Source: Actinomortierella ambigua
Taxonomy: Eukaryota; Mortierellomycota; Mortierellomycetes; Mortierellales; Mortierellaceae
Direction: 5' to 3'
Assembly (NCBI GenBank): GCA_016098155.1
Contig: JAAAJB010000377.1
Location: 1 to 34,355 of the forward strand
Length of the DNA: 34,355 bases
Numbering within the stretch: position 1 is the stretch's first letter; each line of letters opens with the position of its first letter. The position numbers and the translations under genes are program-made. The notes beneath the pieces are model-generated. The model made no database searches, was not told where the DNA came from, and saw only the letters and a list, made by a program, of their open reading frames with translations. Of this stretch, positions 1-12,400 are shown in pieces.

Positions 1-769
1 ACCCAAAACCAGAGCTCATTTTTCCTTCCTTCTCCTCCCTGTACCCTCCTCACTTACTCATGACGTCCAAACCGGACCATGTATATGAACCCAACACAGA
101 ACGTGATCTGCCCCACATCAATCCCTTTTTCCGTGGAGGGGTGTCATCGATATAAAACAAACACTTTGGGCAAATTTGGACCATTTCCCCAGAACCTTGT
201 GTGCAAAGGAGAGGGGAAAGACTGGAGAAGGATCTCTCTTGTGCAGTGCTCATCTTGTTGAATCTGCTCGTGTGCCCTGCCAACTAATTTGAACAAACCT
301 CGCCAGCGCCTATGGTTTGCTGCGTGTACGAACCCCATTGCTGTTATTTTTTTCCTCTCCTTTCTTTTGTCCTTCCTTTGCCTCGTCTTGCTCTTTTTTT
401 TTTTGCACTGTCCCTTGTCCTCGTCTCTCTCTCCCCCCCCCTCCCTCTTGTTCTCTCCTTCCCCCTCCTGCCATCCACCTGCACGTTCATCCCTCTTGTC
501 ACACTTTCTCTCTCTCGCCTCTCTTATTTCTGTCTCTCTCTCTTTCATTCACTCTCTTTCCTTCCTTGTTTCTCTTTCTCTCGCTCACCTACTCTCTCTC
601 TCTCTCTCACTTTTATCGTGTGCAGATCGTCTCCACACAGCCTTCTTCCTCGCTAGTTTGCTAGCAACTAGACCCAGCCAGCCAGCCAGCCAGCACTCTT
701 CACCTTCCTGCGCCTCTCTCCGCTCCCTCATCTCTTTACCTTTGGCTCGCTGGCGAACTGAAAACCACC
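1..769 (+). promoter_or_regulatory. Upstream region of the DUF1765-like gene with long CT-rich tract
   Basis: I see no convincing gene here. From about 341 to 640 the + strand is almost pure pyrimidine (runs of T, C and CT dinucleotides), followed by a short CCAG tandem at about 672-693. The tract is on the sense strand of the gene that starts at 770, so it is likely promoter or 5' leader. The open frames on either strand are low-complexity (Ser/Leu/Pro or Glu/Arg/Lys) and follow from the base composition. No clear TATA box was found. Confidence 0.5.
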
Positions 770-3700
770 ATGCGCCGGCAATCCTGCAGTGACCTCCCTC
801 CCACACCGATCGTTATTCCGCCCTACCCCCATGCCATGAACCATCTCTCCCCACCACCCTTGGCCTCAGCAGGAAGCGGCCAGCCACCCAAAGGATCTCA
901 CGCAAAGTCGTTTAGTACAGACACCCGCTATACGACTGTAAAGAATCGTCTTTTGCGCAACTTTATGGGAACAGGAGGACCTCAGGAGTACAAGGTGCTG
1001 GAGCGATCCTTATCCAGGTAATGAATCAAGAAAGTTGCTCTCTTGGTCGCGTCTATACCTCTTCCATGTGCCAACCCTCCTCTTCACATCATCAATCCTT
1101 TCACTTTGTCTTGATCTCCTCTACCTCGTCCCCCCCCTTCTCTCTTTCCACCGTCTTCTTTCGACCATCCCATTCATATCCCCAGTCGTCAACCCTCTTC
1201 CTTCCCTTGTCCTTTTTTTTTAAGGAGGGCGTGCAGCAGCAGCAACAGTAGCATAGAGCCAACAAAGCACTCTGCTCCCCTCTACTGGTGTCCATCCTAG
1301 CCTAAAGGCGATCAAAAAGGGGAGCCTTCTTGCCGTTTCAACCAAGAAAGAACAAAGAAAAAGGTGGACAAAATGTATCCACACTTTGGATGTGTCTATG
1401 AGGCTCTGCCCCCCTCTTTTCGACAAACACAGCTGAGAAGAGGGGAGGAGGACAAAGAGGGTTCAAAAAAAGGAGTACCACACCCCCATTCGGTCCTCGA
1501 AGGACTGGGAATGCGGAGCAAACGGCAGCAAAGCCGGTCTGGTGTACAAAGGAAGAGGGGAGGGGGGGGGAAAGATGGAACCAGCACTGCCCACATCCAA
1601 TTTTGTTTGTGCGTGTGCAGTATGCGATGTGATGTCTGTCTGTCCCTTTTGTCCCGTCCTGTCCTACCCCGTTCGGGCCTGCGTTGCGCAATCCCATTGT
1701 TCCTTCTGCCCACATCTTTGTCTTGTTCCTTCTGCCCACATCTCTGTCTTGCTCCTCCCACCACGAATGCATCCATTCTGTGCCTGCTTTTGCTACCAGA
1801 CCGCCTTGAAGAATGATGCCCTTCCGTCGAGACAACTGGAGCGTGTCCCATGATTGTCCATCGAGTAAGGGTCAATGCTGCTGGGATCTCCTTCCAAGCG
1901 CATCCCCGTTTTCTCTTCCTTCTCCTCCTCTTCTTTTGAACCGGATCCACCGTAGTCTGTGCTAACATGTTTGGAACTGTCTCTTTCTGTTAGATATCAC
2001 CAAAAGGATCGGTATAAGGTTGATGTCATCAAGAATAATCTACTTCCTTGGTTGAAGCAGCAGCAACCAAACCTCGGTAAGATAGCATGGGACTCCTGAA
2101 CCGTCGAAGGCCTTGGGTTTGACATTGGTGCGGGAGAAGGAGAGGGGGTTGTTCTTTTCTCTTTTCTTCTATGACTTTTTTACTGCTAACACCAAACTGC
2201 CTGTCAAAGGGGGCTAAATTTCTGCTCATGGTGTCTATCCGCCTCACTTCGCCTCCCCGACTCTACGGGAGAGGGAAGGGAAGACAAACACAACAACTGG
2301 TGATAAGGGCACACCGGTGTGGTGCGACGAAATGAATAGAACTGAAAAGAGAAGGGAGGAATGAGGGGAGAGGATGAAGGGAGTGGCAGGGGGGGGGAAG
2401 GCGAAGATTTTAGCGCCTTGTTGCATTGAGAGGGAGGGGCGCAGAGGCGAAGGGGGGGGGGAAGAAGGACGCGGAAGGAAGAGTAGATGATCTCGTTTAC
2501 GGCTTCAAAGCATGCACAAAGGAATAAAAAAAATAGGAGAGAGGAGTGGGGATACCATTCAGCGCAGAAAGGCAATGGCTCTAACACATGTTATTTCTTG
2601 CCGCGGTAACTTTGATGCGCATTTTGCTTTTTAGATACTCTTTCTGACACTTCGCTGAGGACTGGGCGTCAGCTCATCACGCAATGGTATACAGGATCAG
2701 CATGGAGACAAAAAAAATAGGGGCTGGAAAGAAGAGTGGATCAGGAACGACCTTGGGCACGGGAAATCTGAGAGCATGAAACTCACAAGTTCACTTTTTT
2801 TTTTCCGTCCACACCACAGGTGGTCAACTCTTCTATCTGCGCTGCCAGATGTGCTCTACACGGATCGCTGTCACTACTTTGAGTGCATTCTCGCCTTGAT
2901 GTCGAGGTACACAGCATGTGGTGCCATGGCAGCATCTCTTTGGTCCAGGTGTAACGAAGAAGAATGTTGCTTGCATGATGTTCCCCTTTGCTAATCAGTC
3001 TACATTCTATTGTTGCCTCGTCTGTGCATCCGTTCCCATCACAGAAAAGAGTTTGACGAGTTTGGTAAGTTTCCTTTAGGATTCCTAGCTCAGGATCGAG
3101 GAAATAAGAATGTCCAAATACACCTGGAGACAAACCCTTTTTTTTTTGTGTTCATTTTTTATGAGCAGAAGTGATCTCAGAAAATAATGTTAATTGCAAT
3201 GTACTTTGAATCTCATTTATCAACCTTTTAGATCGTCTAGAGGACTTGATCTCAAAGCCAACCACACCATCGACTCTGGGAACGCTCGTTGACAGCCCCA
3301 GTCAGAGCTCAACGTCAGCAACAGAACAGACCTCGTCAACCACTTCAGTATCGTCAAGCACAACTCTTGGTTCTGGATACCCTTTCACAGACTCTGGAGC
3401 TTTTTGGGCAGCCTTCCACCAGTATCGGCGTATGTTGCACCAATCGCTGCAATATGCTGTTGAGAGACTGAATCAAAAGGGTGTCTACTCTAATGTCATC
3501 ACCTTCTGCGCCAAGATCCTGGCACAGTGCTTCTTCAAGCTTCCTGGCGTCGCCTTTGGACTTTTGCATGCTTTGCCTGTGAGCCGGTCATACATTGGAC
3601 GCATGGCCAAAACCATGGAGATTAACACGTAAGAATCCCCCCCCCCCGCCTAGAGACGTGAAACACATAGCATGCAGGGATGAGAAAAATGAGGTCGATA

Positions 3701-6700
3701 TGCTAAACACGAAATCATCTACCATCATATTTAGTGATCACTCTGGCATCCAACACGTCGTGTCACTCTTTCCCGAACACCTGTCGATGATTTGCTTTTC
3801 GAGTCCGCGAACATGGTGGCGCGACTATGATCGACAAAAGCGCAAAATAGCATCGGGAGAGATCGTCCCGCCGATGGAGATGTATGGCAACTGGGTGCGG
3901 CGGTGGCAGAGCGACGACAGCGAGCTTTTTTTTGCCTTTTACCGTCACTATCATCGTTGTCTGAGTCAATACCTGCTCCCGCTTGTCCAGAAGATCCAGG
4001 CTGGCGGCTGGGCGAAGACGGCTATCTCACCTAAGGTCTATGCCAGCGCACCAGGCTACCTGTACCTGTCAGCATTTTTCCTGACCAAGATCGAGGGATT
4101 GGTTCATCGAGAGATTCACCCTGTGACGACCATCGTCCAATTCGAACCCAGTGCAGCGAATGGAAATGGAGCAGCGTCTGACCGAGACCGTGTCATGGCA
4201 TCCGTGGCGACTGGCGAGTATCCGGGAACAACAGCTCCACCGCCCGCCATTGGACTGGCAAATAATGGTGGTGCTGGGGGACAAGGCGGTCAGGACGGCG
4301 CCGGAGGCGGCGAGACGGGTACGCGTGGTAGCAAGGAGAACCAGGGCAAACCCAAGGTCCTTGATACAGCTTCGCGACGGTTTGTGGAGACAATCGTTGT
4401 GATCATGGAGGACCAGGGCGACATATATGGCGCCATGCTGGATATCTGGATCCGGGTTGTAGTGACAAAGACGAGCGTGTACGATGTCGAGAGTGTGTTT
4501 TGCTTGCTCGACTTTATTGACATGCTTATCACGGAGTTGGAAGGTCGCGAGGGGCTACGGCTATACGATCGCGATCTGTCCTGGACCACTGCCTCGTTAA
4601 CTGTCGCACAGGGGGCGCACCTGGTTCCCATCAACGTCAATTTCCTGCTGTCGACAATCCATGTGTTGCTGATAGGCTCTGATCATACGGTGACACTCAT
4701 GCGCACACTGTCGTTTGTCTACCAGAATTTTGCGTTGTTGACCAGCACCGTGGCATCGCTTGAGCGCCTTGTTCTCGGCACCATCTTGTCGACGCAGGTC
4801 TTTGAGAAGTGTTTTCTGCACTGGGCGCGCAATGTTCGCCTGTACTACATGCGCTGTCTGGTGTGGAGGGTCGCAAGGCTTCAGGGAGGAGTTGGCATTT
4901 TGCCTGGATGGGGTACTTGGGCAGGGCCTGGCGTACGTCCCTTGTTGGCACCAAACAGCGAAGAGTCATCGCCACCTCCATCCTCCATGTCATCACCTCC
5001 ATTATCACCTGCGCAGCCTCCCTCACCACCAGCATCACCGCAACCACAGCAGACAAGTCAACCTGACAGGAAAAAGGACAAGGCGCAGAATCAAGGGCAA
5101 CCGCAGTCGAATGCAGGGAGCGAAAGGACATTGAGCCCCGTGACAAAGTACGATTTTCTACAAATGGTATGGGAAAGGCTCGTCATGCTTGATTGAAAAG
5201 TCAACCACCACTAACAATGTTGGTTGGTTTCCCACCGTTCTCTTTTCTAAAAATCTCAAATAGGAAGGTTCTGGAGATGATGGAAAGCAGGATTGAGATG
5301 ATTAAGCGGCAATACATGGGCGAACTCACGGAGAGCCTGTCTTCAGGCGATCGTGACGAAGCGACGACGGCGACGACACCCCCGACAGAGCTGTCCTCGC
5401 CACCTTCACCAAGCATGGACTACGATCTTTTGATGGCTCCCATCGAAGAGTTTGGCGCGACATCGGCACCCTCTTCACCATCATCGGCATTGCCACAATT
5501 GGCGGCCTTTTCAGCTCAGCAACTACCGACAGAGTCGACGCTGGCCAAAGAAGACGAGTTCTACTTGGGGTTGAACAAGTTGCTGCCAAAGGTGCCGCTG
5601 GAGCTCGATCTGCATGCTCCAGTAGCTGCCCAGCTGCAGGCCAAGGAGGAAGCACCCATCAGCGGCAAGAAATCAACAAGTCGTGCAAGTCTTTTGGGTC
5701 GAAAATTTAGGAGGCTGTCAAGATCCGAGAGTACATCATCGGCATCATCGAGCGATCAGAGCTCTGGGTCCTTGTCGTCACCAAATAGCTCGTCCATTGG
5801 TATGGGGCACTTGAGGTCCCGCTCACAGTCTATGGATGGAGCGAGTGATCTGTCGTTGCGTCTGGAGGGTATTCAAGGGGTGACTTCGTCCAAGCCAGAA
5901 GGGGGGCGACTTATCAAGCGGCCCATGTCTATGAGTTCAGGCTCTTCTTCAGGAGCAGGGCGATTGTTGCGATGGATCTTTGTTGGGGGTTCGTCCAGTA
6001 ACAGCAGCAAAGTGAGTCTTGCATCGACAGCGTCCGAGGATGCCGCAGGAACGACAACGACGGTTGGTGGTATGGTGTCTAGCCTTCGTGGCAGCATGTC
6101 GGCAACCTCGTTACCATCTACGATAGGAAACACCTCCTCGATGTCGTCGTCATCGATCTCGCTCACGCTGCCAGATGGCAGCATCAACGGACAGGGAGGG
6201 GATGACCAGAGCGGAGTAGGAGCTATTGCGCTTTCCAATGCGCCCTTCTCCCTTTCCTTGCCATCCACATTCCAGCAAAACAGCGACCGCACGTCTTCCT
6301 CATCAGCCTACCCATCGTTTGTAGAGGACCAAAAGACACGCCGATACCCACAACAGCTGACAACATATGCAGGAAGATCCATCTCCGAGTACAGTGCCGT
6401 CCTTAACGAGTATGTTGACTGGTTGGCACAATGCCATGCCTTTGGCGTCAAGTCCCGGCTTGGTCCCAATCATCAGCTGCATCACCACCACCATCTTCAG
6501 CAGCAGCAAGCAGCCCTCTATGCTAGCCAGGGCGTGTTCAACAGTATGAGCGCAGCAGCAGCCACCGGGGCCATCACAGGTGGCAGCGCAGCGTCGGCTG
6601 TTACAGATTTTGGGCTTTTTTGCACCGGGCTTTGCGGGTTTGCACAATACCAGATGCGGATGCAAGCCGGAGAAGCGACGAGCGATGACTGGATTTCTCC

Positions 6701-7157
6701 AGGGATGGCGCATATGATGGTGCTCCGTTTCCCAGGACTGGTCGTTGAGTGGCCCAAATTTTGGAACTCCAACTCGCGTGACAACGGAGGAGGGGGTTCG
6801 TCTGCGTATGGATCCGGTCATGGTGGCGGACCGCCACCGCTGCCAATAACAGAGTTGTCGGGGCTCGACGTTGTCAATAATCCGGCCTTCTCCATGGGCA
6901 AGCCCGCAGGGGGTGGCATTGGAGGCACTATTAGCGCCGGCGCTGGAGGCCTTTTCGGCGGTCATAATCTTCATGTTGGTGGCGGTATTCATGGACCGGG
7001 CTCCCTGAGACACCAGCAGCAAGCACAGCTACACCAGCAGCAGCAAATGCAGCTGTTGAGCCGACAGGCAGCAGCAGCAACAGCCGCAGTAGCAGCTGTA
7101 GCACAAGCTCAGGCACAGGCCCAAACGTCTGGTGCAAGTACGGGAGTGCAACCATAA
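770..7157 (+). CDS. DUF1765/UPF0592-like conserved fungal protein, 8 exons, about 1402 aa
   Basis: Function unknown; I place it in the fungal DUF1765 (UPF0592) family from general resemblance, without a database search. Exons by reading phase: 770-1017, 1994-2076, 2635-2686, 2820-2906, 3045-3064, 3232-3628, 3735-5166 and 5268-7157. Junctions 1 to 6 use GT-AG with matching phases. The last is uncertain: donor 5148 with acceptor 5263 also keeps frame and would replace about seven residues. The start ATG sits in a good context (ACCACCATG). The conserved part is in exons 2-7: a Trp-rich stretch around ITQWWSTLLSALPDVL, then ALMSR, DHSGIQHVVSLFPEHL, and APGYLYLSAFFLTKIEGL followed by VHREIHPVTT. 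Exon 8 is mostly Ser-rich and disordered. A more ordered segment at roughly residues 1140-1320 contains SEYSAVLNEYVDWL, a His/Gln run near 1178-1190 and FPGLVVEWPKFW. Gln/Ala repeats end the protein. No signal peptide or clear membrane span is seen. Confidence 0.7.
1018..1993 (+). other. Long first intron (976 nt) of the DUF1765-like gene
   Basis: Donor GTAATG at 1018, acceptor TAG ending at 1993. It is much longer than nearly all other introns in the window and is rich in pyrimidine runs. It holds a 26-bp tandem duplication at 1698-1749. I looked for snoRNA boxes and tRNA B-box motifs and saw none I would defend. Open frames on both strands here lack any recognisable protein pattern. Confidence 0.65.
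1698..1749. repeat. 26-bp tandem duplication inside intron 1
   Basis: Two adjacent 26-bp copies (1698-1723 and 1724-1749) differ at one base (T versus C in the word CATCTNTG). A partial third copy begins at 1750. It looks like a recent replication-slippage event in pyrimidine-rich intron sequence. Confidence 0.9.
2077..2634 (+). other. Second intron (558 nt) of the DUF1765-like gene
   Basis: Donor GTAAGA at 2077, acceptor TTTTTAG ending at 2634. The middle third (about 2260-2480) is purine-rich on the + strand, with G runs, the opposite of intron 1. No gene or structured RNA is recognisable. Confidence 0.6.
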
Positions 7158-7340
7158 TATGATAGAAAATATACCACGTTATCCTTTATCTGTGAGAGAG
7201 TACGTTTCCCCAGTGTCTCTAATTTTTATCAGTCACGATTTGAATGTCCGAGTTATCACACTTGGTATCGATAAATGCATGCTCCACAGAAGTGCGAATG
7301 ACATTTAAATCTTGACATTGACAATTCTACATTAACTTGC

Positions 7341-9327
7341 ATGTTACATTCGAATCACAATGGGGCAACAACGCCTCTATCTAAAGGTGCCGTTGAAAGT
7401 GCTGAAAGCGGTACCAGTGATGGCGATGCCAATACCAGCAGCCTTAGAACTCCTCAGCGGCCCGCCACCTCCAAGCGCCCAAGACTAGAAAATACCATTC
7501 CTGCTATGCCGACACTTTGCAGTTATACCGATTCTTGGGGTGATCTGGATGCAGATGACGATGAATCATCACCGAAGAGATCCCGGCGGCAGAGTCCAGT
7601 AGATGTTGATTTTGGATCCATCCGTCTCACCAGCCAGTCTGCACCAGCATCACCAGCACCGTGTTCACGGCCCAGACAGCGCCGGCAGCTCTCGTCATCT
7701 TCGGCAACGACGCCAGAGGCAGAACTCGAGGCAGGGGGTGATTCAAGAACAGCAAAATTAGCAAGACCCACATCAACAGTGTCGGCATCCACGGAGAAGG
7801 CAGCGTCACGCGAGCGGACACCACGGCCCAAGCCGTACATTTGTAAGCATCCTGGGTGCAACATGGCATATGCTAAGCCGTGCAAGCTGGAAGAGCATAC
7901 GCGCATCCATACTGGTGAGGTAATTCAAAGAATGGTGTAGGCGGGTAAGACACAGACCACTGAGCCTTCTCCATTCATTCTCTTGCTCACTTCAAACTTT
8001 TCCCATTTTTTTAATCATGTTCTAGCGACCATTCAAATGTACAGTGTCGGGATGCACGTCTGCTTTTCGCCGATCTACCAACCTCGCGGTTCACTTGAAA
8101 TCGCATAGCAATCAACGGGATGCTGTCTGTCCCGTTGTTGGTTGTGACAAGGCCTTCTATAGCAACCACAAACTCAAGCGTCATCTCCAATCCCACGAGT
8201 CTATTGAACTATCGGCTGAGATCACATGTTCGTTAAGTGCGGAGCAAATACAGGAGACAATTCAACACAACCTCGAATCCAAACCCTTGGAGTGTCACTG
8301 GGAAGGGTGTGGACGTCGTTTTGCGAAACGTCAACAACTCAACTCCCATGTCAGCGTCGACCACCGAGGCACAAGACCTTATGTCTGTGAACATGAAGGG
8401 TGTCACAGGGACTTTTTGACACCGAGCAAGTTACGGAAACACCGGTTGACACATAATGGTATGTCGCGTGCTCCTTCGTTCGAGGTATTGTGATAAAAAG
8501 AAAAAAAAATCACCGCCAAGGTGTATGGGATTCATCAATGACTCCCCCCCCCTTTTTTATTCTAAATAGAAGACAGACGATACGAGTGCGGGTATCCCGA
8601 CTGTAGTCAGGTGTTCACAAAATGGTCGGTACTCCAGAAGCACATTACGGAAGTCCATAAGAAGGTACCGTGCCCTGTCTGTGGGCAGTCTTTTTTACGT
8701 AAGAACATGACCGCCCATGTTCAAACGCATAATAGTTCCAGGAAACAGTATGCTTGCCCTTATGAGGATTGCACAAAGACATTTTCATCGGTAAGTCTCG
8801 CGCATGCGCAAAGTTTGAAGTATTAGTCAGACATTTTTTTTTTATCGTTTTTCGCTTTGTTTTCTTAACCCATCAAACCCTTTTCTTATCGCCATTGAAA
8901 ACAGAATCCAAACCTAAGGAAGCATGTCAAGGCAGCGCACGAAAAGTCGAGAGCTTTCAAGTGTGTCTTTGAAGGCTGTGGCAAGATCTTTCAGTGGAAG
9001 CATGTATTAAAGAAGCACACAGACGCCATACATCTGAGTCCTTTGAAGAAGCGCAAGAAGCGATCGGATGCGATTGTCATGACGGAGCTCGAAAAGTTCA
9101 TCGGACCGACGGAGGAGCGATATAGGGAGCTGCGACCAATCGCTTGCGCGGTTTCGACGTGCCGCCAACGGTTCACAACCTGGAGCCTGATGGAGCGACA
9201 CCTGCTGAGCCAAGCACATGAGGAAGATATGCTGTGGACAGAGGTACCCCAAGAGATTCTCTTGCAGGAGCTCGAGTCGCTGCATGTGGCCGATGCAGAA
9301 CAGGAGCAGGGCGAGGCCGAGAATTGA
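7341..9327 (+). CDS. Transcription factor IIIA, ten C2H2 zinc fingers, 551 aa
   Basis: TFIIIA binds the internal control region of 5S rRNA genes, recruits TFIIIC/TFIIIB for RNA polymerase III, and also binds 5S rRNA. Exons: 7341-7919, 8026-8458, 8570-8790 and 8905-9327, all GT-AG with matching phases. Residues 1-160 are Ser/Pro-rich with a basic SKRPRL patch and no fingers. Ten C2H2 fingers follow. The first is CKHPGC with HTRIH; fingers 2-3 are close-packed. About 30 residues separate 3 from 4. Finger 7 is the short CPVC type. Fingers 8 and 9 are typical, with CVFEGCGKIF in 9. Finger 10 (Cys492 onward) is separated from 9 (ending His454) by 37 residues containing a basic KKRKKR patch, probably nuclear targeting. 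From what I know of the family, fission yeast TFIIIA also has nine fingers plus a spaced tenth. A generic C2H2 factor is the alternative, less likely given the number and spacing. Confidence 0.85.
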
Positions 9328-9366
9328 ATCAAACAGATATTTTTTTTTGCCACCAAATTGGTTCCA

Positions 9367-9372
9367 AATAAA
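9367..9372 (+). terminator. Polyadenylation signal AATAAA of the TFIIIA gene
   Basis: A perfect AATAAA lies 40 nt after the stop codon at 9325-9327, within the 168-bp gap before the mdm12 start, followed by a T-rich stretch. The processing site itself cannot be seen. Confidence 0.5.
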
Positions 9373-9495
9373 TTTTTGTGGTTGAAAAAGGAAAATCAGC
9401 TCCACACGAGGGCGGGAGAGGGGAATATGTTGCATTGATGCATTTTCCGCGGATTCTCCCATCGACTCTAATCCGCATCAGGAACATAAAGCAAC

Positions 9496-12400
9496 ATGTC
9501 ATTCGTGTTCTCATGGGACAAGCTGGACGATGATGTTGCCCAGCAGCTGCAGGAGATGATCCACAATCATTTTCAGCGCATCCCAAAGCCAAACTTCATT
9601 GGGTCGCTGACGGTGACCAACTTTCGTCTAGGAACTACCCCACCGTCGGTCACAGTCCTCGATATCACCGATCCCTTGGAGGAGTGGTACCTTGACATGG
9701 ATCGTGAGGAGGATCGACTGGCAAAGGAAGCTGCCGAAGCTGGCGGTGGTGAGAGTATGGATGAGGAGGAGATGGTTAGCGACGAGTACGGAGATGATGA
9801 TGACGATGACGACGACGGTGATGGCGATCATTCAATAAGGGGTCGCGGATTTTATTATGAAAGTCAGCATGGAAGAGGTGGCGCCGGAGGGCGCCAGCGA
9901 CGAGGACGAAAATATTCATTGACGGACGAAGAGGGGCTCGTCATGGTTGGCGAAGGCGAGGTGATTGAGTTCCTGGATTCAGACGGCTTTGATCACGAGC
10001 AAGACCAGCCGTATGACAACGATGACGAGTCACCAGAGCGACCATGGAAGTCCAAGAGGGCTTCAGCAGCACCAATGGCGGCAGTTGGAGACAAGCCTTA
10101 CAGGATATCGAGACCAGGGCATGGTTTTATGGAAGCTGGAAATGGCGGAGAGGAGGATCACATGCGGCCGGATTTTTTCCGATCGGCTATTGCATCGCCG
10201 ACTGATGCTTCGCCTGCCAGCTCGTCTGACTCATCTTTTGGTGTCTCCGGAGCCGCAGCCAGAAGGACTTCTGCCAGTCTCAACGCAACAAACTCTACCA
10301 GCACAAAGAAGCAACCACTACAACCGTTATGGGGGAATGTCAACAGCAGCAGCGCGAGACAGGAGGAATCGGGCACTGTGGCGTCGAACCTGAGTATGAG
10401 TCCACACTCATCTGACGACGAAATTGAGAGTCAAGCACTGTACACGCAGGGCGAGTCGACCATCTACCATCAGCTTCGTAAGCTTCACATCAACTCAACG
10501 CCGAGTGTCTTGGAAGGTATCCAGTCGCCTGAAGATCTTGACAGTCCTGACGGTGGTTTGCCCTTCAGCATCGAGCCCATACCCTCAACAACTACAGCAA
10601 CCACAAGAACAACAGGAGAGGACGGAAGCTCCTCACTGGGTGCGACACGTTTGAGCTGCTCGCCACTGCTGTCACCTTCGGGATCCACACCATCGCTCGG
10701 AAGCATCGGTGGTGTCGTTGGTGTGGGTGCTTTTCAGTCCAGGACATCACGCACTTTCTCCATGTCTTCGGCAGCCTCAGCTACAGGTTTCAATCACACC
10801 GCATCTACACCAGACACGGAGCCTCCCACATCGCCTTTACCAGCCGCATTGTTGAACCACCACGACTATCATCAGGGATTCGGTAGTGGCAACTCGCTAC
10901 TTGGTCTGGGGCGAAAGCAACTCGGTGTTGGAGCGGTGTATTCGCCGCGGAGCGGAGGTGCGACGCCCGTAGGCTTCGAGTCGCCTATCGCAAGTCTGTC
11001 ACGGAGACCGAGTGATTCTGATGTCAACGGAGACACGGAAACCACTGGAAATGGTAGTGGAGGTCAGGAGGCGTCGAATCCTGGGCGGATCTTTGGCACA
11101 CCTGCGGAGGCGCATCCAGCGGTGTTCAACCCTGTTTCGCAGCAAAATTTGGATGTTCATCAACGGCTACACCACCATCAACAGCGATCTCCATCGAACA
11201 AGCCAGGGACCCGATCAACACCTGCCTCCGTGTTTGCTTCCAAAGATTCGCCGTCATCGTCGTCGTCGTCAGCATCTGGATTGCTGGATCTTCCTTCAGC
11301 ATCCGCTGAATCAAGTGCTACCACCACAAAAACAGCAAGACGGCGGACAGGGACTGGTCTATGGAGCGCCATCTCACCTTCCCTCTCAGGGTTGGGTAAA
11401 ACACTATCGAGTCGCGCAAATTCAGCCACGTCGACCGACAGTCGGCAAAGCGGCAGTCAGCAGGATGGAAAAGAGAAACCAAGTCTTGCGTTGCGTGCAG
11501 ATTATTTGGCAGAGGACGAAAGCAGGAGGTCTGACCAACGAACGAGGGCTCAGCAGCAGCAGCAGCAGCAGCAGCGACAACAGTACTCACAAAATAGCGG
11601 AGGCAGCGAGCGAGGTACCTTGGGCACGGCTGGCAATGAGTACGCCCCAAATCTGCCACGAAACCCACAGAAGCCGCGGAGCAGCCAGAAGAGCTCGAGC
11701 TCTGTCAGTGGGTGGGATGGCGAAGGAGGCGGTAGTCCATACAATCGCTTTGGTGACGGTTACATCGTGGAGAATGGGGAGGAAAATGGTGAATATCACG
11801 GTCATCATCTTAATCGCAGTTCAAAGACTTTGTCACGGCAATCCAAGGACCAGCGGGGTCATGATCAACAGCAACAACGCCAGCGTAGGCGTCGCCGGCG
11901 TCGACGGGAACAATCTCCGTCCCCTGTATTGTCGCCCATCTTTCCTGGGTCGTCGAAACGTCATGAGAACGATCTGCAATTCATGCTGAACGTTCAGTAT
12001 CAGGGTCAGATGGGATTCACAATTGAGACGGAGTTGCTGCTTAACTATCCGACATTTGCCTTTCTGGCGTTGCCAATCAAACTGACCATCACCAGCTTTT
12101 CTTTTAAAGGTAACTATTGCTTTCTATACTGGTATCATATTGCAGTCCACCTGTCAGGAAATGGAGGATACAACACTAACTTTCCGAAATCTTATCGCAT
12201 TTTTCAATCGTTTGATAGCCAAAGTGCTAATGGCCTACCTTCGCGACCATGTCAACGTGTGTTTTCTTGAGCCCGAAGATCCTAATGACCAGTAAGAGAC
12301 ACAAAAGTGACCGTTGACCGAAGCGCTCTTGTGGAGAGCAGTGTATTATCCTTACTGTGTTAAATCTCACACATTCTGGCTGCCTTTATATTTTTTGAAA

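Noticed and set aside
144..548. 134-aa Lys/Arg/Glu-rich open frame on the - strand
   Set aside because: The antisense reading of the CT tract; charged low-complexity with no family pattern.
1338..1968. Open frames on both strands within intron 1 (up to 190 aa)
   Set aside because: No family pattern. The flanking exons join in phase only if this region is removed.
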